From NCBI GenBank assembly GCA_963802575.1, contig CAWDJF010000008.1, positions 186,001 to 250,000 on the forward strand: a stretch of 64,000 nucleotides of DNA, written 5' to 3'. A program made the position numbers and the translations under genes. Positions within the stretch are counted from its first letter, which is position 1. Every line of letters starts with the position of its first letter. The notes beneath the pieces were generated by a model that saw only the letters and a program-made list of their open reading frames with translations, ran no database searches and was not told the DNA's origin. The DNA comes from DATFTE01 sp963802575. Its GTDB lineage: Bacteria > Acidobacteriota > Terriglobia > Terriglobales > Acidobacteriaceae. Below, piece by piece: positions 61,041-64,000 of this stretch.

Positions 61041-62678
61041 ATGGAATTCCTCAGACCTCTGTTTTCTGCCAGTGATTTCATGCCCCATGGATTTTGCTAT
61101 TCGTGGAATGCCGGCCTTGTCTGGCTGCATGTCATCTCCGACTCCTTGATCGCGCTGTCCTACCTCTCAATTCCGGTGACGCTGGTTTATTTCATTCGGA
61201 AAAGGCGAGATCTGCCGTTTAACTGGATGTTCGTCTCCTTTGGAATATTCATTCTGGCTTGTGGAGCTACCCACGCCATGGAAGTGTGGACGCTCTGGCA
61301 CGCCACCTACTGGCTCTCCGGCGCGGTCAAAGTTGTAACTGCTATAGCTTCGCTCACCACTGCGGTCCTCCTGGTCAAGCTAGTTCCGCAAGCGCTGGCA
61401 CTGCCAAGTCCAGAGGACTTGAGGCGTGAGATCGCCGAGCGCTCGCGGGCTCAAGCCGAGCTCGCCCAAGCGAAAAACAACCTGGAACAGCGCGTAGAGG
61501 AACGAACTGCGGAGATCGCTGCGACGAATCAGATACTCACTCAAGAGATTCGCAGGCGTGCGCAGACAGAAGACGACCTGCGTGAAAGTGAGGAGCGATT
61601 TCGTTTGCTCATTGAAGGGGTCCGCGACTATGCCATTTTCTCATTGACTCCGACGGGATACATCACGAGTTGGAACGCTGGCGCTGAACATATCAAGGGA
61701 TACCAGGCGCCAGAGATGATAGGCCAGCACTTCTCCCGTTTCTATACGGGGGAAGATGTTGAACGTGGCAAGCCGCAGGTGCATTTGCTGAGAGCGGCGG
61801 ACGAAGGTCGGTGCGAAGACGAGGGCTGGCGTGTACGAAAAGACGGATCGCGCTTCTGGGCTAACGTGGTCATCACGCCGTTGCGCGACCAGAAGGGAAC
61901 CCTGATTGGCTTCTCGAAGATAACCCGTGATCTCACCGAACGGAAGCAGACTGAGAACGCGGCGCAGGAAGCCAGGTCAGAGCTAGCGCGCATGGCCCGG
62001 GTAACGACGGTGGGGGAGTTGACCGCGTCGGTCGCGCACGAGATTAACCAGCCCCTTGCGGCAATCGTCAATAACGCAAATGCCTGCAATCGGATGCTGG
62101 CGAACCAGTCGCCGGATATCGAGGAGTTGCGCGAAGCTGTTATCGATATCGCACAATCCGCGACGAGGGCGAGCGAAATCGTCTCGCACATCCGCGCTTT
62201 CTTCAAGGGAACAATCCAGGACAAGGCCCAAATCGATCTGAATCAAATCATCCACGAAGTTCTTTCGCTTACCGTTGCAGAGGCGGAGAGGAATCGCGTT
62301 TCGATCCAAACTGAATTGGGAGGCGAATTACCCCCAGTCTTGGGCGTCCGAGTTGAACTGCAGCAGGTTGTCCTGAACCTTGTGATGAATGGCATTGAGT
62401 CAATGAATTCCGTAAAAGGAGAGCGAAAATTGCAGATCAGCTCTCAACAACAAGAACCGGGAAAATTACTGGTCACCGTTCAGGACTCTGGCGGGGGCCT
62501 CGACCCTCAACATGCCGTTCATATTTTCGATAGCTTCTTTACTACCAAACCTGAAGGAATGGGCATGGGACTGCCGATCAGCCGATCAATCGTGGAGGCT
62601 CACGGCGGCCAATTGAGGCTTGTTCCGTTGCCGCGGCAAGGAGCCACCTTCCAGTTCACACTTCCGGCGTGCGCCTAA
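61041..62678 (+). CDS. Histidine kinase with an ethylene-receptor-like sensor, PAS and FixL-type kinase
   Basis: A 545-residue kinase. The first 130 residues have three membrane helices that closely match plant ETR1: SDSLIALSYLSIPVTLVYF (Asp34, Tyr41) and FGIFILACGATHAMEVWTLW (Cys74, His78), the Cu(I)/ethylene ligands. A coiled coil, a PAS/PAC domain (about 205-315) and a HisKA (VGELTASVAHEINQPLAAIV) with HATPase (LNLVMNGIESMN, GMGMGLPISRSIV) follow. Start ATG 61041 is fixed by GGAG seven bases upstream. The two response regulators downstream are probable partners. Confidence 0.93.
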   Translation: MEFLRPLFSASDFMPHGFCYSWNAGLVWLHVISDSLIALSYLSIPVTLVYFIRKRRDLPFNWMFVSFGIFILACGATHAMEVWTLWHATYWLSGAVKVVTAIASLTTAVLLVKLVPQALALPSPEDLRREIAERSRAQAELAQAKNNLEQRVEERTAEIAATNQILTQEIRRRAQTEDDLRESEERFRLLIEGVRDYAIFSLTPTGYITSWNAGAEHIKGYQAPEMIGQHFSRFYTGEDVERGKPQVHLLRAADEGRCEDEGWRVRKDGSRFWANVVITPLRDQKGTLIGFSKITRDLTERKQTENAAQEARSELARMARVTTVGELTASVAHEINQPLAAIVNNANACNRMLANQSPDIEELREAVIDIAQSATRASEIVSHIRAFFKGTIQDKAQIDLNQIIHEVLSLTVAEAERNRVSIQTELGGELPPVLGVRVELQQVVLNLVMNGIESMNSVKGERKLQISSQQQEPGKLLVTVQDSGGGLDPQHAVHIFDSFFTTKPEGMGMGLPISRSIVEAHGGQLRLVPLPRQGATFQFTLPACA

Positions 62679-62699
62679 CGCCGGCATTTGCGGTCCAAC

Positions 62700-63326
62700 A
62701 TGAACGAAACTCCGCCCATTGTCTTTGTGGTCGACGACGAGTCAGCCGTCGGGGTCTCCATTAAGAGATTGTTGCATTCCGTCGGCCTCGAAGCTCGGCA
62801 CTTTACTTCGGCGAGCGAGTTTTTGCGCGCGGAACGTCCCGATGCACCGGGTTGTCTTGTCCTCGATGTCCGCCTGCCCGACCTGAGCGGTCTTGATCTC
62901 CAGCAAGAGCTGGCGAAGGCAAACGTGGACCTTCCAGTGATCTTTATCACCGGTCACGGCGATATCCCCATGACCGTCCGCGCCATGAAGGCGGGTGCCG
63001 TGGAATTTCTCACCAAACCTTTCCGCGAGCAGGAACTACTGGAAGCGGTGCAGCGCGCCATTAGTAGACACCGCCAGACCCGAGATCAACGTGCTTCGAT
63101 GAGAGTGCTGCAGAGCCGCTATGAGTTGTTGACGCCTCGCGAGCGCGAGGTGTTTCCCCTGGTCGCCAGCGGCTTACTCAACAAGCAAGTCGCCGCCGAA
63201 CTTAATGCCAGCGAGAAGACGATCAAAGTCCACCGCGGCCAGCTGATGCAAAAGATGGAAGCCCAGTCCCTTTCTGACCTCATCCGAATGGCCGAACAGC
63301 TGGGAGTTCTTTCCCCCAGGTCCTAG
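62700..63326 (+). CDS. FixJ/NarL-type response regulator
   Basis: A 208-residue regulator. Receiver residues: VFVVDDESAVGVS (acidic pair), phosphoacceptor Asp in LVLDVRLPDLSGLDL, Thr/Lys in ITGHGDIPMTV and FLTKPFREQELL. The LuxR HTH is LTPREREVFPLVASGLLNKQ. It begins 21 bp after the kinase gene, so it is likely its cognate regulator. Confidence 0.95.
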   Translation: MNETPPIVFVVDDESAVGVSIKRLLHSVGLEARHFTSASEFLRAERPDAPGCLVLDVRLPDLSGLDLQQELAKANVDLPVIFITGHGDIPMTVRAMKAGAVEFLTKPFREQELLEAVQRAISRHRQTRDQRASMRVLQSRYELLTPREREVFPLVASGLLNKQVAAELNASEKTIKVHRGQLMQKMEAQSLSDLIRMAEQLGVLSPRS

Positions 63327-63400
63327 TCCGATAGGACCAAGGCCCAATAGACGAAATCAACTTCCGCGTCTAGTCTCACACTTGTAAGGGGGAGATGCGT

Positions 63401-63871
63401 ATGAGTTCACTAACTTTTAGCGCCGCAGAGATCGGAAACGGGCCTCCTCCGCCACCCGATGTGATCCACTCGGATCCGAAGGGACGGGACAAGGCAAAAG
63501 ACAGTGCGACTCGGATAGCGATCGTGGACGACGATCCATGGGTGCGAAGATCGCTGGACAGGTTGATGAGGTCTGCAGGTTTCAAAACAGTGTGCTTTGG
63601 CTCAGCAGAGGAATTCCTGGAGTCCACCGACGATTTCCCCGGCTGCATGATTCTCGATCTGAAGCTTCCTGGGATGAGCGGACTGGAACTTCAACGTCGC
63701 CTGGTGGACGCGGATAGAAAAATACCGATTGTTTTCGTGTCAGCACACGACGACAGGGCTTCGAAAAGTCAGGCCTTGAAGGCAGGAGCCACGGCCTTTC
63801 TGAATAAGCCCCTCGGTGCTGAGACCTTGCTCGATGCTGTGGATTCGGCATTGAGACCGGGAAGATCGTGA
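63401..63871 (+). CDS. Single-domain response regulator
   Basis: A 156-residue CheY/FixJ-N-type receiver without an output domain: IVDDDPWVRRSL, phosphoacceptor MILDLKLPGMSGLEL, VSAHDDRA and FLNKPLGAETLL. A 40-residue N-terminal extension precedes it. AAGGGGGA favours ATG 63401 over 63395. It may divert phosphate from the upstream kinase or act by protein contact. Confidence 0.9.
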   Translation: MSSLTFSAAEIGNGPPPPPDVIHSDPKGRDKAKDSATRIAIVDDDPWVRRSLDRLMRSAGFKTVCFGSAEEFLESTDDFPGCMILDLKLPGMSGLELQRRLVDADRKIPIVFVSAHDDRASKSQALKAGATAFLNKPLGAETLLDAVDSALRPGRS

Positions 63872-64000
63872 GTATATGCAGTTCAATGGTGCGTAATCTG
63901 ACTCGATCGCAAATGCATAGCTGGCAGCTCCCAGCGTTAGCATCCAGCGAAACACCGAGATCGTCAGAACGCACTACAACGTAAATGCGAAAACGGGGCG

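Overview
The window looks like a chromosomal segment of an Acidobacteriota bacterium, most likely Terriglobia (Koribacter/Sulfotelmatobacter-like). The reasons are moderately high GC, a VWFA-related secreted protein of the acidobacterial type, FecR/SYLF/YfdX/BON stress proteins, bacillithiol genes in a Gram-negative-type genome, and gaps full of palindromic and heptameric repeats. This assignment is inferred from gene content; I ran no search.

Layout. 1-14 kb: housekeeping and transport genes (HAD phosphatase, DMT exporter, sialidase-like protein, fumarase, YpdA, frataxin-like protein, S9 peptidase, MFS, PhhB, SSB, ferredoxin). 14-28 kb: a minus-strand respiratory block that reads hemH, Rieske, cytochrome b N-half, cytochrome b C-half, octaheme cytochrome c, cupredoxin-like lipoprotein, heme A synthase, ABC ATPase, ABC permease, DUF420. 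It appears to build and assemble a bc-type complex together with heme a/Cu oxidase maturation functions. 28-42 kb: isocitrate dehydrogenase, a four-helix-bundle (23S-IVP family) gene framed by inverted repeat arrays, NrdR, a flippase-like membrane protein, a lytic transglycosylase, threonine synthase, an AlaX editing protein, a LytS kinase, BshA, PilZ and YdjC proteins, and tRNA-Val/tRNA-Asp. 42-64 kb: a regulatory and stress region with a sigma-54 activator, VWA, BON, SYLF, YfdX, PsiE and FecR proteins, DnaK, Hsp20, HdeD-like, a TrxR-like flavoprotein, and an ethylene-receptor-like histidine kinase followed by two FixJ/CheY-type regulators.

Two signals run across the window. First, the gaps carry tandem 7- or 8-bp arrays, mostly as inverted pairs. 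Unit sequence differs between loci but is shared within a pair, and one pair encloses the four-helix-bundle gene. A separate REP-like palindrome (core GTAGCGCCGGCGTCCCGCC) sits at several gene borders and supplies TAG stop codons. Second, at least seven conserved features (cytochrome b, AlaX, the TPR protein, the four-helix-bundle protein, a secreted protein twice, and the tRNA-Val T-loop) each need a one-base correction. This suggests residual assembly indels rather than gene death, but it should be tested against reads.

The best candidates for undescribed biology are the inverted-array element with its four-helix-bundle gene, the ethylene-sensor-like kinase, and the respiratory operon with REP elements in its junctions.
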